NCBI RefSeq assembly: GCF_003058055.1
Contig: NZ_QBTZ01000001.1
Location: forward strand, 436,501 to 500,500
Source of the DNA: Acidovorax sp. 107
GTDB taxonomy: Bacteria > Pseudomonadota > Gammaproteobacteria > Burkholderiales > Burkholderiaceae_C
DNA: 64,000 bases
Direction: 5' to 3'
Shown here: positions 32,376 to 40,948 of the stretch, piece after piece
How the letters are laid out: the number at the start of each line of letters is the position of its first letter
Numbering within the stretch: position 1 is the stretch's first letter
The notes under the pieces: model-generated
The model's input: only the letters and a program-made list of their open reading frames with translations
The model's database searches: none
What the model was told of the DNA's origin: nothing
Made by a program: the position numbers and the translations under genes

Positions 32376-32758
32376 CGAGGAACGCGGTGGGCTGCAGCTC
32401 TTCAGACCCACGGGGCGACAAGTCGCGAAAGACAGCCTGCGATGGAGCGGCTGACCGCGTCAAGGCAGGTGTTGTGGTGAATGCTCGCGTCAGGGGCAGT
32501 CACCGCAACAGCCTTAAGTATATTTGATTTTGCATTTAAGGTAAATTCAATATTATTTTTGGTTTTAAAAACCGGTATGCCGTCTGCATTGCATCCTCAT
32601 AAAGCGCAGGAATGGACACTGAGGGGTCGATGTATGCCCCAGGCCAACGATCACTCACACCCTGCTTCGGTCCCGCCAGCCGGGGGGCCTCGCGTTCTTG
32701 GGTTTGGCACGGCGCCACAGCAGCTGGATACGTCACCCCACGGTGGCATGATGCGCGC
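32376..32758. other. 383-bp gene-free gap with an AT-rich island
   Basis: No convincing gene. From 32507 to about 32580 the sequence turns sharply AT-rich (tatatttgattttgcattt, then caatattatttttgg) and holds two small dyads, cttaa...ttaag and ggttttaaaaacc. It lies between genes leaving in opposite directions, so divergent promoters are likely here. The C13 peptidase has three clustered ATGs (32748, 32751, 32759); only 32759 is in frame. Confidence 0.5.
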
Positions 32759-34411
32759 ATGAAAGACCTGAACGCCAGCAGTAGCACCTGGGCCGACACG
32801 TTGCCCAGCCAATGGGGGCCGGAACTGGCCCAGACGGAGATCGAGGTCCCACTGAGCCGGCCGCCAAAAGACCCTCAGCCACCGTCTGCGACCCGGGCGG
32901 TGCCTGCTTCGGAGCGGCTTTCTTTGTGGGGCTGGATGCGCGAAGGTCTGCGCGCCGCGCTGTTCCTGTCGCCACGCACGGGGGCGGCAACCCCCACCCC
33001 GTGGCAGGTGCTGGTGCTGTCATTGGTGGGCGGCGCATTGTTGGTGGGGGCAGCCCGGTGGCAGGTGGTGGGCCCGGCGCAGTTCAACGTGCGCGGCTGG
33101 CTCACTCCGATGTGGAGCAGCCTGGTGCTTCTGTGGCTGGCATGGTGGGCCATGGCGCCTGCCCAGCGTGCACCCGCCCCGGTGCCAGAGCCGGGTGTGC
33201 CTGGCCCTTCGGGCGGGCTGGCGGCCTGGTATGTGCTGTCTACGTTGGCACCACTGGCGCCCTTGCTGGTGCTCTATGCCTTGATGGGGGCGGCGGTTCA
33301 CCAGCCAGAGTGGTGGAATGGGACGGTGGCGAGCATCGTTTTCTGGGTGGCCTACGGCGTGCTCACCGTGTGGGTACTGGCTGCACTGGTGGTGGTGAGT
33401 GCACGCTTCATCCGCTCTCGGATGCGCACGGTGGTGTTTGCGGTGGCCATGGCTGCGGTGGTGGGGGTGGGCATGTGGCAGTTCCAGGACCAGCCCTGGG
33501 AGGAAGACGCGCAGGCGCTGGCCGATGCCTCCGCCGCGGCGGCCGATGAAGCGCAGTCCCCCGAGCCGGCGCACCTGGCGTTGTCGCAGGGCCTGTTTGA
33601 AGACCAGCAGCAGCTGTGGCAGCAACAGGTGGATGCCCTGGCGCCAGAACGCCCCGGCGTGACGGATGTCTATGGACTGGTGTTTGCACCCTACGCCGAT
33701 GAAGACGTGTTCCGCCGCGAGAGCACCATGGTCAGCGCGCTGCTGCAGGAACGGTTTGATGCCCGGGGCCGGGTGCTGCACCTGCTCAACCATGCAGATA
33801 CCGCTCAGACCCATCCCTGGGCCACGCCGGAGAATCTGCAGCGTGCCGTTGCCGCCCTGGCCGCGCGCATGGACCGCGAGCACGATGTGCTGGTGATCTA
33901 CATGACCTCGCACGGCGCGCGCAACCATGAGCTGGCGGCGGCGCACTGGCCGCTGCAGGTGCCCCCCGTGACGCCGGAGATGCTGCGCGCCGCGCTGGAC
34001 GAAGCGGGTATCCGCAATCGCGTGATCGCGGTGTCTGCCTGCTTCTCGGGCGGCTGGATCGAACCGCTGGCCAACGACAGCACCCTGATCATGACGGCGG
34101 CCGATGCCACCCACACTTCGTATGGCTGCGGCAGGCTGTCAGAGCTGACCTTCTTTGGCCGTGCGGTGTTCCATGAGCAACTGCGCCAGACCCATTCGTT
34201 CACCGAGGCGTTTGCCAAGGCCGTGCCGCTGATCCAGCAGCGTGAAGTGGAAGCGGGCAAGGCCGATGGTTTTTCGAACCCGCAGATCCGCCTGGGCAAA
34301 CAGATCGCCCCGGTGCTGCAGGCGCTGGAGCAGCGGCTGCAGACGGCCACCATGGACCCGGAGGCCAGCAGCCCCCGGCTGGCGCAAGCCCCCGTCGGCC
34401 GTGCCCCTTAG
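32759..34411 (+). CDS. Membrane-anchored C13 (legumain/caspase-fold) family peptidase
   Basis: 550 aa. The first ~75 residues are polar, then five transmembrane segments (VLVLSLVGGALLVGAARW, SLVLLWLAWWAMAPA, WYVLSTLAPLAPLLVLYALM, SIVFWVAYGVLTVWVLAALVV, TVVFAVAMAAVVGVGMW) run to about residue 245. The C-terminal domain has the peptidase C13 layout: DVYGLVFAPYADEDVFRRE, the catalytic His385 in YMTSHGARN, and the catalytic Cys428 in VSACFSGGWIEP. With five helices the domain should lie across the membrane from the N-terminus, probably in the periplasm. Bacterial members are uncharacterised; a role in envelope protein processing is inference. Confidence 0.87.
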   Translation: MKDLNASSSTWADTLPSQWGPELAQTEIEVPLSRPPKDPQPPSATRAVPASERLSLWGWMREGLRAALFLSPRTGAATPTPWQVLVLSLVGGALLVGAARWQVVGPAQFNVRGWLTPMWSSLVLLWLAWWAMAPAQRAPAPVPEPGVPGPSGGLAAWYVLSTLAPLAPLLVLYALMGAAVHQPEWWNGTVASIVFWVAYGVLTVWVLAALVVVSARFIRSRMRTVVFAVAMAAVVGVGMWQFQDQPWEEDAQALADASAAAADEAQSPEPAHLALSQGLFEDQQQLWQQQVDALAPERPGVTDVYGLVFAPYADEDVFRRESTMVSALLQERFDARGRVLHLLNHADTAQTHPWATPENLQRAVAALAARMDREHDVLVIYMTSHGARNHELAAAHWPLQVPPVTPEMLRAALDEAGIRNRVIAVSACFSGGWIEPLANDSTLIMTAADATHTSYGCGRLSELTFFGRAVFHEQLRQTHSFTEAFAKAVPLIQQREVEAGKADGFSNPQIRLGKQIAPVLQALEQRLQTATMDPEASSPRLAQAPVGRAP

Positions 34412-34473
34412 CGCGGCTCTCCGCAAACACCCCACGGCCCGCCAGCCCGTTCGCTTTGCGCTAAGGTCTGCCC

Positions 34474-36993
34474 ATGAACCTGTCTTTCCTGCGCCTTGGC
34501 TGGCGCACCCTGGCCCGGGACCTGCGCGCGGGCGAGTTGCGCCTGCTCATCGTGGCGGTCACGCTGGCGGTGGCCGCGCTCACCTCGGTGGGTTTTTTTG
34601 CCGATCGCCTGCAGGGCGGACTGCAGCGTGACGCCCTGCAACTGCTGGGTGGAGATGCGGTGGTGGCCAGCGACAACCCGACGCCGGCAGCTTTTGTAGA
34701 GCGCGCCAAGGCGCTGGGATTGCAGTCGGTGACCACGTTGGGCTTTCCGACCATGGGCCGCGCGAGTGATGCACAGGGCGGCGCCAGCAAGCTGGTGGCG
34801 CTCAAGAGCGTGCAGCCGGGTTACCCGCTGCGCGGCAGCCTCACGGTGGCGGATGCTCCCAGCGCGCTGGAGCAGACCACGCGTGACATCCCGGCGCCCG
34901 GCGATGTATGGGTGGACGCTCCGCTGCTCGAATCGCTCAACCTTGCCATGGGCGACAAGCTGCTGCTGGGCGATGCCCAGCTGCGCATCGCACGCATCAT
35001 CGCCATTGAGCCGGACCGGGGCGCGGGCTTCATGAGCTTTGCACCGCGCGTGATGGTCAACGAGCGCGATCTGCCCGCCACGGGCCTCGTGCAACCTGCC
35101 AGCCGCCTGACCTACCGCTTTGCGGTGGTTGGCCCGGCATCGGCCATCAAGGCGTTCAACGAGTGGGCGGTGGCCGAGGCCAAGAAGCCCGAGGTGCATG
35201 GTGTGCGTGTGGAGTCGCTCGAAAGCGGCCGCCCCGAGATGCGCCAGACGCTGGACCGCGCCCAGAAATTCCTGAGCTTGGTGGCGCTGCTGGCCGCGCT
35301 GCTGTCGGCCGTTGCTGTGGCGCTGGCCGCGCGCGGCTTTGCGACCGAGCACCTCGACGCCTCGGCCATGCTGCGTGTGCTGGGGCAAAGCCAGCGCACC
35401 ATTGCCGGTGCCTACACCACCGAGTTCGCGCTCATTGGCCTGTTCGCCAGCTCTTTGGGGGTGGCGTTGGGCTATGTGGTGCATTACGCCTTTGTACTGC
35501 TGCTGGCGGGCCTGGTGGAGTCGGCCCTGCCGTCGCCCAGCCTGTGGCCGGTGGTATTTGGCCTGGGCATGGGGCTCACGCTGCTGTTTGCGTTTGGCCT
35601 GCCGCCGGTGCTGCAGCTGGCGCAGGTGCCACCGCTGCGGGTGATCCGGCGTGATGTGGGCGGGCTCAAGCCTGCCTCGCTGGCGGTGCTGGGAATCGGC
35701 ATAGCGGGCTTTGCGGCGCTGTTATTGGCCGTGAGCAGCGACATCGAGCTCGGCCTGATTGCCGTGGGTGGTTTTGCAGGCGCGGTGGCGCTGTTTGCCG
35801 GGTTGTCGTGGGTGGCGGTCAAGCTGCTGCGCAAGAGCGTGAATGAGGCCACCGCGCCGCGCTGGCTGGTGCTGGCCACGCGGCAGATCTCCGCGCGCCC
35901 GGCCTATGCCGTGGTGCAGGTCAGCAGCCTGGCGGTGGGCCTGCTGGCCCTGGTGCTGCTGGTGCTGCTGCGCACCGACTTGATCAGCAGCTGGCGCAAG
36001 GCAACGCCACCTGACGCGCCCAACCGTTTTGTCATCAACGTGATGCCAGACCAGTCTGACGCCTTTCAGCAGACGCTCAAGGACAGCGGCGTGGCGCGCT
36101 ATGACTGGTATCCCATGATCCGGGGCCGCCTGGTGGCGGTGAACGGCAAGCCGGTGGGCCCCGACAGCTACACCGACGACCGCGCCAAGCGCCTGGTGGA
36201 CCGCGAGTTCAACCTCTCCAACGCCGTGGAGGCGCCGCCGCACAACCAGGTGGTGGCCGGACGCTGGACGCCGGGTGAGGAGGGCGCCATCAGCGTGGAA
36301 GAAGGTATCGCCCAGACGCTGGGCCTGCAGATGGGTGATCGCTTGCTGTTTGATATGGGCGGTGTGCAGGACGAGGCCCGCATCACCAGCCTGCGCAAGG
36401 TGGACTGGGGCTCCATGCGCGCCAATTTCTTTGTGATGTACCCGGTGGCAGAGGTCAAGGATGTCCCCGTCACCTACCTGGCCGCCTACCGCGCCCCCGA
36501 AACCCACGGTTTCGACAACGCACTGGTGCGCCAGTTTCCCAACATCACCAACGTGGACATGGGCGCCACCATTGCCCAGGTGCAGCGGGTGCTGGAGCAG
36601 GTGATTCGGGCGGTGGAGTTTTTGTTTGCCTTCACGCTCGCCGCCGGGCTGGTGGTGCTGTTTGCCGCCGTGACGGCCACCCGCGAGGAGCGCGCACGCG
36701 AGTACGCCATCATGCGTGCCGTGGGCGCCCGGGCCAGCCTCTTGCGCCAGGTGCAGCGCGCCGAGCTGGTGGGCGTGGGCCTGCTGGCGGGCTTCCTGGC
36801 CAGCGCGGTGGCGGTGGGCGTGGGCTGGGCGCTGGCTCGCTATGTCTTTGACTTCACCTGGACCGCCGCGCCTTGGGTGCCGCTGGCCGGTGCGCTGGCA
36901 GGGGCGGTGCTGGCGCTGGCCGCAGGCTGGTGGGGCCTGCGCGAGGTGCTGTTGCGCCCGGTGGTGGATACGCTTCGGCGCGCAGCCGAATGA
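34474..36993 (+). CDS. FtsX-type ABC transporter permease (YbbP family)
   Basis: 839 aa, inner membrane. Architecture of YbbP: an N-terminal helix (LRLLIVAVTLAVAALTSVGFF), a periplasmic domain, an FtsX block of helices around residues 265-390, further helices, a second periplasmic domain and a C-terminal FtsX block (VEFLFAFTLAAGLVVLFAAV, LVGVGLLAGFLASAVAVGVGW, VPLAGALAGAVLALAAGWW). The usual partners (ATPase YbbA and lysophospholipase TesA) are not adjacent in this window. The family is thought to move or release hydrophobic molecules from the inner membrane; the substrate is not known. It begins 62 bp after the C13 peptidase gene. Confidence 0.9.
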   Translation: MNLSFLRLGWRTLARDLRAGELRLLIVAVTLAVAALTSVGFFADRLQGGLQRDALQLLGGDAVVASDNPTPAAFVERAKALGLQSVTTLGFPTMGRASDAQGGASKLVALKSVQPGYPLRGSLTVADAPSALEQTTRDIPAPGDVWVDAPLLESLNLAMGDKLLLGDAQLRIARIIAIEPDRGAGFMSFAPRVMVNERDLPATGLVQPASRLTYRFAVVGPASAIKAFNEWAVAEAKKPEVHGVRVESLESGRPEMRQTLDRAQKFLSLVALLAALLSAVAVALAARGFATEHLDASAMLRVLGQSQRTIAGAYTTEFALIGLFASSLGVALGYVVHYAFVLLLAGLVESALPSPSLWPVVFGLGMGLTLLFAFGLPPVLQLAQVPPLRVIRRDVGGLKPASLAVLGIGIAGFAALLLAVSSDIELGLIAVGGFAGAVALFAGLSWVAVKLLRKSVNEATAPRWLVLATRQISARPAYAVVQVSSLAVGLLALVLLVLLRTDLISSWRKATPPDAPNRFVINVMPDQSDAFQQTLKDSGVARYDWYPMIRGRLVAVNGKPVGPDSYTDDRAKRLVDREFNLSNAVEAPPHNQVVAGRWTPGEEGAISVEEGIAQTLGLQMGDRLLFDMGGVQDEARITSLRKVDWGSMRANFFVMYPVAEVKDVPVTYLAAYRAPETHGFDNALVRQFPNITNVDMGATIAQVQRVLEQVIRAVEFLFAFTLAAGLVVLFAAVTATREERAREYAIMRAVGARASLLRQVQRAELVGVGLLAGFLASAVAVGVGWALARYVFDFTWTAAPWVPLAGALAGAVLALAAGWWGLREVLLRPVVDTLRRAAE

Positions 36994-37338
36994 AGAACTG
37001 AGAACGTGTTTACGACCCCAGAGAGATCGTCAACACGCTCCAAGACCCGGGCCGAGGGCGTGGCCGGGGCGCTGTGCAGGGGTTTCAAGGCGCCCATCGC
37101 CCAGGCATCGCCTGTCATCAGGGCAACGCCCGCACACGGTACAAGGTGTTGGGGCGCTGTGCCTTTCAGCCGTGGAGTTGAGGCAAAAGCGGGCGGTGGT
37201 GCTCGTTTTATATGACGTTATAGCTATTAAATAAATAGCATTTATCCGTTAACGCGCTGACTGCGCATACCGCATTTTTTGTCGTACGGCGCCCTGGAAA
37301 TCGCTTTTTTGGCGACCGGTGCGACAATAGAGGGCTAA
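36994..37338. other. 345-bp gene-free gap upstream of the RNA helicase, with a degenerate repeat copy (R5)
   Basis: No convincing coding region. From about 37208 to 37262 lies tatagctattaaataaatagc followed by gttaacgcgctgactgcgc, which loosely resembles the dispersed repeat family and is AT-rich. The last ~80 bp (ggaaatcgcttttttggcg, then gcgacaatagaggg just before the ATG) probably hold the helicase promoter and leader. Confidence 0.45.
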
Positions 37339-38820
37339 ATGACAAGTTCCTTTTCCAATCTATCGCTGGCTGAGCCGCTGGCGCGCGCCGTAGCCGAAAT
37401 GGGCTACGAGTCCATGACGCCCATCCAGGCGCAGGCCATTCCGGTGGTGCTCACCGGTCAGGACGTGATGGGCGCTGCCCAGACGGGCACCGGCAAGACG
37501 GCAGCGTTCTCGCTGCCCTTGCTGCAGCGCCTGCTCAAGCACGAGAGCAGTTCCACATCCCCCGCCCGCCACCCTGTGCGTGCCCTGGTACTGCTGCCTA
37601 CCCGTGAGCTGGCCGACCAGGTCGCCCAACAGATTGCGCTGTACGCCAAGTACACCAAATTGCGCAGCACCGTGGTGTTTGGCGGCATGGACATGAAGCC
37701 CCAGACCATCGAGCTGAAAAAGGGCGTCGAAGTCCTGGTGGCCACGCCGGGCCGCCTGCTCGACCACATCGAGGCCAAGAACGCGGTGCTCAACCAGGTC
37801 GAGTACGTGGTGCTTGACGAGGCCGACCGCATGCTGGACATCGGCTTCCTGCCCGACCTGCAGCGCATCCTGAGCTATCTGCCCAAGCAGCGCACCACGC
37901 TTTTGTTCAGCGCCACGTTCTCCCCAGAGATCAAGCGTCTGGCCAGCAGCTACCTGCAAAACCCCATCACCATCGAAGTGGCCCGCCCGAACGAGACGGC
38001 CTCCACGGTGGAGCAGCGTTTTTACAGCGCCAACGACGACGACAAGCGCCGTGCCATCCACCATGTGCTCAAGAGCCGGGGCCTGAAGCAGGCGTTCATC
38101 TTCGTGAACAGCAAGCTCGGTTGCGCCCGCCTGGCGCGCAGCCTGGAGCGCGAAGGCCTCAAGACCGCCGCTTTGCACGGTGACAAGAGCCAGGACGAGC
38201 GCCTGAAGGCGCTGGAAGCCTTCAAGAGTGGCGAGGTCGATCTGCTGGTGTGTACCGATGTGGCCGCGCGCGGCCTGGACATCAAGGACGTGCCCGCCGT
38301 GTTCAACTTCGACGTGCCGTTCAACGCCGAAGACTACGTGCACCGCATTGGTCGCACGGGCCGTGCCGGGGCTTCGGGCCTGGCCGTCACGCTGGTGTCG
38401 GGCAGCGATGCCCGCCTGGTGGCTGACATTGAGAAGTTGATCAAGAAAAAGATCGACCTCGAAGCCATCGAGTACGAAGAAGACCGCCCCCGCGGTCGCA
38501 TTAATGACGGCCGCCGTGCCTGGCGTGAAGCGGGCGAGACGGGTGACCCGCGTGATGCGATTCCAGGCGCCGTGCGCGAACGCAGCGAGCGCCGCGAACC
38601 CCGTGAGCCGCGTGAACACCACCGGGGTTTCCGCCCTGCCGTGGCATCGCGCGACCCCTTCTTTGAAAAGCCTTACGAGCCCAGCAGTGCGGATGCCGCA
38701 CCCGCCTGGGAGGCCGCCACCAAGTCGCCGGCGCGCAGCAGCATTTCGGCCAACATCAAGCCCAAGCGCAAGGTGGCCGCCCTCTTCAAGGCCGCCCAGC
38801 CCGAAACTTCGGTGCAGTGA
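37339..38820 (+). CDS. rhlE: DEAD-box RNA helicase, RhlE type
   Basis: 493 aa, ATP-dependent RNA unwinding in ribosome assembly and RNA decay. The Q-motif region (FSNLSLAEPLARAVAEMGY) starts the protein; motif I AQTGTGKT is at 47-54, PTRELADQ and TPGRLLDH follow, DEAD is at 160-163, then SATFSPE, and the helicase C domain ends with VHRIGRTGRAG. A basic, Arg-rich tail of about 110 residues (RRAWREAGETG, ERRGEPRE-like repeats) is typical for RhlE and binds RNA. The symbol is by family similarity. The ATG at 37339 begins the family consensus. Confidence 0.92.
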   Translation: MTSSFSNLSLAEPLARAVAEMGYESMTPIQAQAIPVVLTGQDVMGAAQTGTGKTAAFSLPLLQRLLKHESSSTSPARHPVRALVLLPTRELADQVAQQIALYAKYTKLRSTVVFGGMDMKPQTIELKKGVEVLVATPGRLLDHIEAKNAVLNQVEYVVLDEADRMLDIGFLPDLQRILSYLPKQRTTLLFSATFSPEIKRLASSYLQNPITIEVARPNETASTVEQRFYSANDDDKRRAIHHVLKSRGLKQAFIFVNSKLGCARLARSLEREGLKTAALHGDKSQDERLKALEAFKSGEVDLLVCTDVAARGLDIKDVPAVFNFDVPFNAEDYVHRIGRTGRAGASGLAVTLVSGSDARLVADIEKLIKKKIDLEAIEYEEDRPRGRINDGRRAWREAGETGDPRDAIPGAVRERSERREPREPREHHRGFRPAVASRDPFFEKPYEPSSADAAPAWEAATKSPARSSISANIKPKRKVAALFKAAQPETSVQ

Positions 38821-38827
38821 TGAAAAT

Positions 38828-38890
38828 CAGGCCTTTTTGGCCTGTAGCGCTAGAAGAATAAGCGCTAGTAGCTATATTTATTATAGCAAT
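38828..38890. repeat. Dispersed repeat copy R4 (inverted), doubling as hairpin after rhlE
   Basis: caggccttttttggcctg-type hairpin (CAGGCC 38828-38833, TTTTT, GGCCTG 38839-38844), then tagcgctagaagaataagcgctagtagctatat. The reverse complement reads tatagctactagcgcttatt, cttctagcgctacaggcc, matching the R1/R2 pattern. It lies between convergent genes (rhlE and nosL2), so the hairpin may act as a terminator. Confidence 0.7.
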
Positions 38891-38900
38891 TCAATCCATC

Positions 38901-39554
38901 TCAGCCTGCATGCAGGCGGTGGTCGGCCCTGAGGTTCGGGGCCAGCCCGCGCAGCAAGGGCGCATCGATGGCGCCGAACAGCACGGCCCGCCCTCCACGC
39001 TGCTGCGCAAACCGCTGCGCCGCCCCCGCATCGGCAAAGGCGGGCAGGTTGCCCGCCCGCATCGGCCCCATGGCCGAAGAGCCTGTCACGTACACCGCCT
39101 CCTGCGCGTTCAGCCAAGCCCCCGTGTCGGTGTCGGTCACATACCGGGCCACGATGGCGTCGGGCGTGCGGCCCCGCGTGTAGTGGGCCACGTTGCCCAG
39201 GTACAGCATCAGGCTGAGCGGCGAGTCGAAGAAATACGCATCCCCTTGCGCAAAGATGACCTGTGCCGCCCACGCGCGTGCGCGGGCCGGGTACATGCCG
39301 CACACCGGGCAGCGTGCGTCGGCGGGCACCTCGCGCGCAGCGGCCAAGGGCTGGCCCAAGGCCGGGTCGTAGGGCGTGGGGGGCGCCACCACGCACACAT
39401 CGTCGCCAATCCCCTCCAGGGCGGCGTTGCCGGATGGGCGGGGCGGGGTGCGCTGGGGCCATTGCCATGCCACCAGGCCTGTCGAGCCCAGCAGCAGGGC
39501 TGCGAGCACGGCACGCCGGGTGGTGGGGCTTGGAGGTGGCGTCAGCACCGGCAT
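38901..39554 (-). CDS. Second NosL-like copper accessory protein
   Basis: 217 aa. An N-terminal signal/anchor (RRAVLAALLLGSTGLVAW) without a lipobox precedes the NosL-like core: DARCPVCGMYPARARAWAAQ, AYFFDSPLSLMLYL, TGAWLNAQEAVYVTGSSAMGP and ALFADAGAAQRF-like end. The CPVCGM site is a candidate Cu(I) ligand set. It lies 7 bp after nosL and is the last gene of the nos operon. It is a diverged paralogue of the nosL next door: both keep the pattern metal site, D-S/T-x-x-L segment, WxNxQ or WIDGK, and GP(T/M) block. Probable role: copper delivery to NosZ. Confidence 0.82.
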   Translation of the reverse strand: MPVLTPPPSPTTRRAVLAALLLGSTGLVAWQWPQRTPPRPSGNAALEGIGDDVCVVAPPTPYDPALGQPLAAAREVPADARCPVCGMYPARARAWAAQVIFAQGDAYFFDSPLSLMLYLGNVAHYTRGRTPDAIVARYVTDTDTGAWLNAQEAVYVTGSSAMGPMRAGNLPAFADAGAAQRFAQQRGGRAVLFGAIDAPLLRGLAPNLRADHRLHAG

Positions 39555-39561
39555 GGGCTGC

Positions 39562-40134
39562 TCACATGCGCGTGTCGTGCTGCGCGCCGCCGCTCAGGTC
39601 CACCATGGTGGGCGTGATCTCGGCAAAGCGCAGCACTTTGCCGCCATATTCGGCGGCGAACTTCTTGGCGTCGGCCTCTTGTGCAAAGCTGCCAATGGTG
39701 GGGCCCATCGAGCCGTGGCGCTTGCCGCCGACCACGTAGATGGCGGTCTTGCCGTCGATCCAGTGGCCCTTGGGCGCGTCCCAGTCGGCCTGGCCCATGT
39801 CCTGCACGTACACGGCCTGCACGGCGCGCACCTGCTCGCCGGCGAGCAGGGTGCTGAACAGCTCCACCGTGTCGCAAAAGTACGAAGGCTTGTCCTGCCC
39901 CGCAAAGCGCACTTGCGCCTTGGGGCCGGGGTAGTCGGCCAGCAGCATGCCGTCGAGTTCGCAGCTGGTGGTGCGGTCGATCTCCACGGGCTGGAGGGAC
40001 TGCGCGCTGTTGTCTGCCTGGCTGCAACCGGTCAGCCCCGCGAGGCCCGTGAGCGTGCCCAGCGATGCGAGGGCCGCCCAGCCCAGCAGTTGGCGCCGGG
40101 TGGCGCAGGCGCATTGGTATGAAGGGGTTGTCAT
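39562..40134 (-). CDS. nosL: Nitrous oxide reductase copper lipoprotein NosL
   Basis: 190 aa. Signal with a twin-Arg-like start (TRRQLLGWAALASLGTL) and lipobox LTGC. The Cu(I) site is in TSCELDGMLLADYPGPKAQ (Cys and Met ligands), followed by SYFCDTVELFSTLL, WDAPKGHWIDGKTAIYVVGG and MGPTIGSFAQEADAKKFA. NosL is an outer-membrane copper chaperone that, with NosDFY, loads the CuZ site of NosZ. Its ATG overlaps the nosY stop by 4 bp. Identification is firm from both sequence and context. Confidence 0.93.
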   Translation of the reverse strand: MTTPSYQCACATRRQLLGWAALASLGTLTGLAGLTGCSQADNSAQSLQPVEIDRTTSCELDGMLLADYPGPKAQVRFAGQDKPSYFCDTVELFSTLLAGEQVRAVQAVYVQDMGQADWDAPKGHWIDGKTAIYVVGGKRHGSMGPTIGSFAQEADAKKFAAEYGGKVLRFAEITPTMVDLSGGAQHDTRM

Positions 40135-40946
40135 GGTTTGAATCTCCAGCTCGCCAGGCCGAGGGGCAGCACGATCCAGCCCGCCATCACCGCGCCCATC
40201 AGCCATGGCTTGGCCAGGGCGGGGGGCACGATGCTGGTGAGGCCGTACAGGGTGCGCACGTCGTCCAGCGAAAACACGTTGAGGATGCGAAAAACGTCGG
40301 CCGGGTTGAGCAGCAGCAGGTAGGCCACGGCCTCGCCGCCCACGCTGCCGCCGGTGGCCACCAAGGCGCCCAGCAGCAGCAGGTCAAACACCAGCACAAA
40401 GAAGAACCAGGCGGCAATCGCCAGGCCCGAAGCGCGGGTGCGCTCGTGGGTGAGCACCGACAGCAGCACGGCCATGCTCAGGAAGGCCAGCCCCAGCAGC
40501 ACCGAGCTGAGCATGAAGCCGCCGTAGTGGAACAGCGCTGCCCCGTTGAACTGCTGGACCAGCAGCACGGCCACCAGCCCGAACCCCGCCAGCGTGGAGA
40601 GCGTGAGCGCCGCCGCCAGCCCCAGGTACTTGCCCAGCAGCAGCTCCAGCCGCGTGATGGGCAGGGACAGCAGCAAATCGAGCGAGCCGCGCTCGCGTTC
40701 GCCCACGATGGCGTCAAAGCCCAGCAGCAGCGCAATCAGCGGGATCAGGTAGATGACGAGGCTGACCAGGCTGGCAATGGTGAACTCGATGGAGCGAAAG
40801 CCCACCGTGCCTTGCTGCGCGCCGCCAAAGTAGGCAATGGCCAGCGAGAACACGGTGAACACCAGCGCCACGGCCAGCACCCAGCGGTTGCGCATGCGGT
40901 CGCGGAACTCCTTGCCCGCGATGGTGAAGATTTGGTGGAATTCCAT
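40131..40946 (-). CDS. nosY: Nitrous oxide reductase maturation permease NosY
   Basis: 271 aa, six-helix ABC-2 type permease. It forms the NosDFY complex with the ATPase NosF and the periplasmic NosD, which energises CuZ assembly in NosZ. The sequence begins MEFHQIFTIAGKEFRDRMRN, with helices such as WVLAVALVFTVFSLAIAYF, LVIYLIPLIALLLGFDAIVG (then ERERGSLDLLLSLPI, the coupling helix) and ASGLAIAAWFFFVLVFDLLL. It lies 2 bp after nosF and overlaps nosL by 4 bp. Confidence 0.94.
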   Translation of the reverse strand: MEFHQIFTIAGKEFRDRMRNRWVLAVALVFTVFSLAIAYFGGAQQGTVGFRSIEFTIASLVSLVIYLIPLIALLLGFDAIVGERERGSLDLLLSLPITRLELLLGKYLGLAAALTLSTLAGFGLVAVLLVQQFNGAALFHYGGFMLSSVLLGLAFLSMAVLLSVLTHERTRASGLAIAAWFFFVLVFDLLLLGALVATGGSVGGEAVAYLLLLNPADVFRILNVFSLDDVRTLYGLTSIVPPALAKPWLMGAVMAGWIVLPLGLASWRFKP

Positions 40947-40948
40947 GG

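Noticed and set aside
37006..37215. 69-codon open frame in the gap before rhlE
   Set aside because: No ribosome binding site, no conserved-looking segments, Arg/Ala-rich; likely chance.
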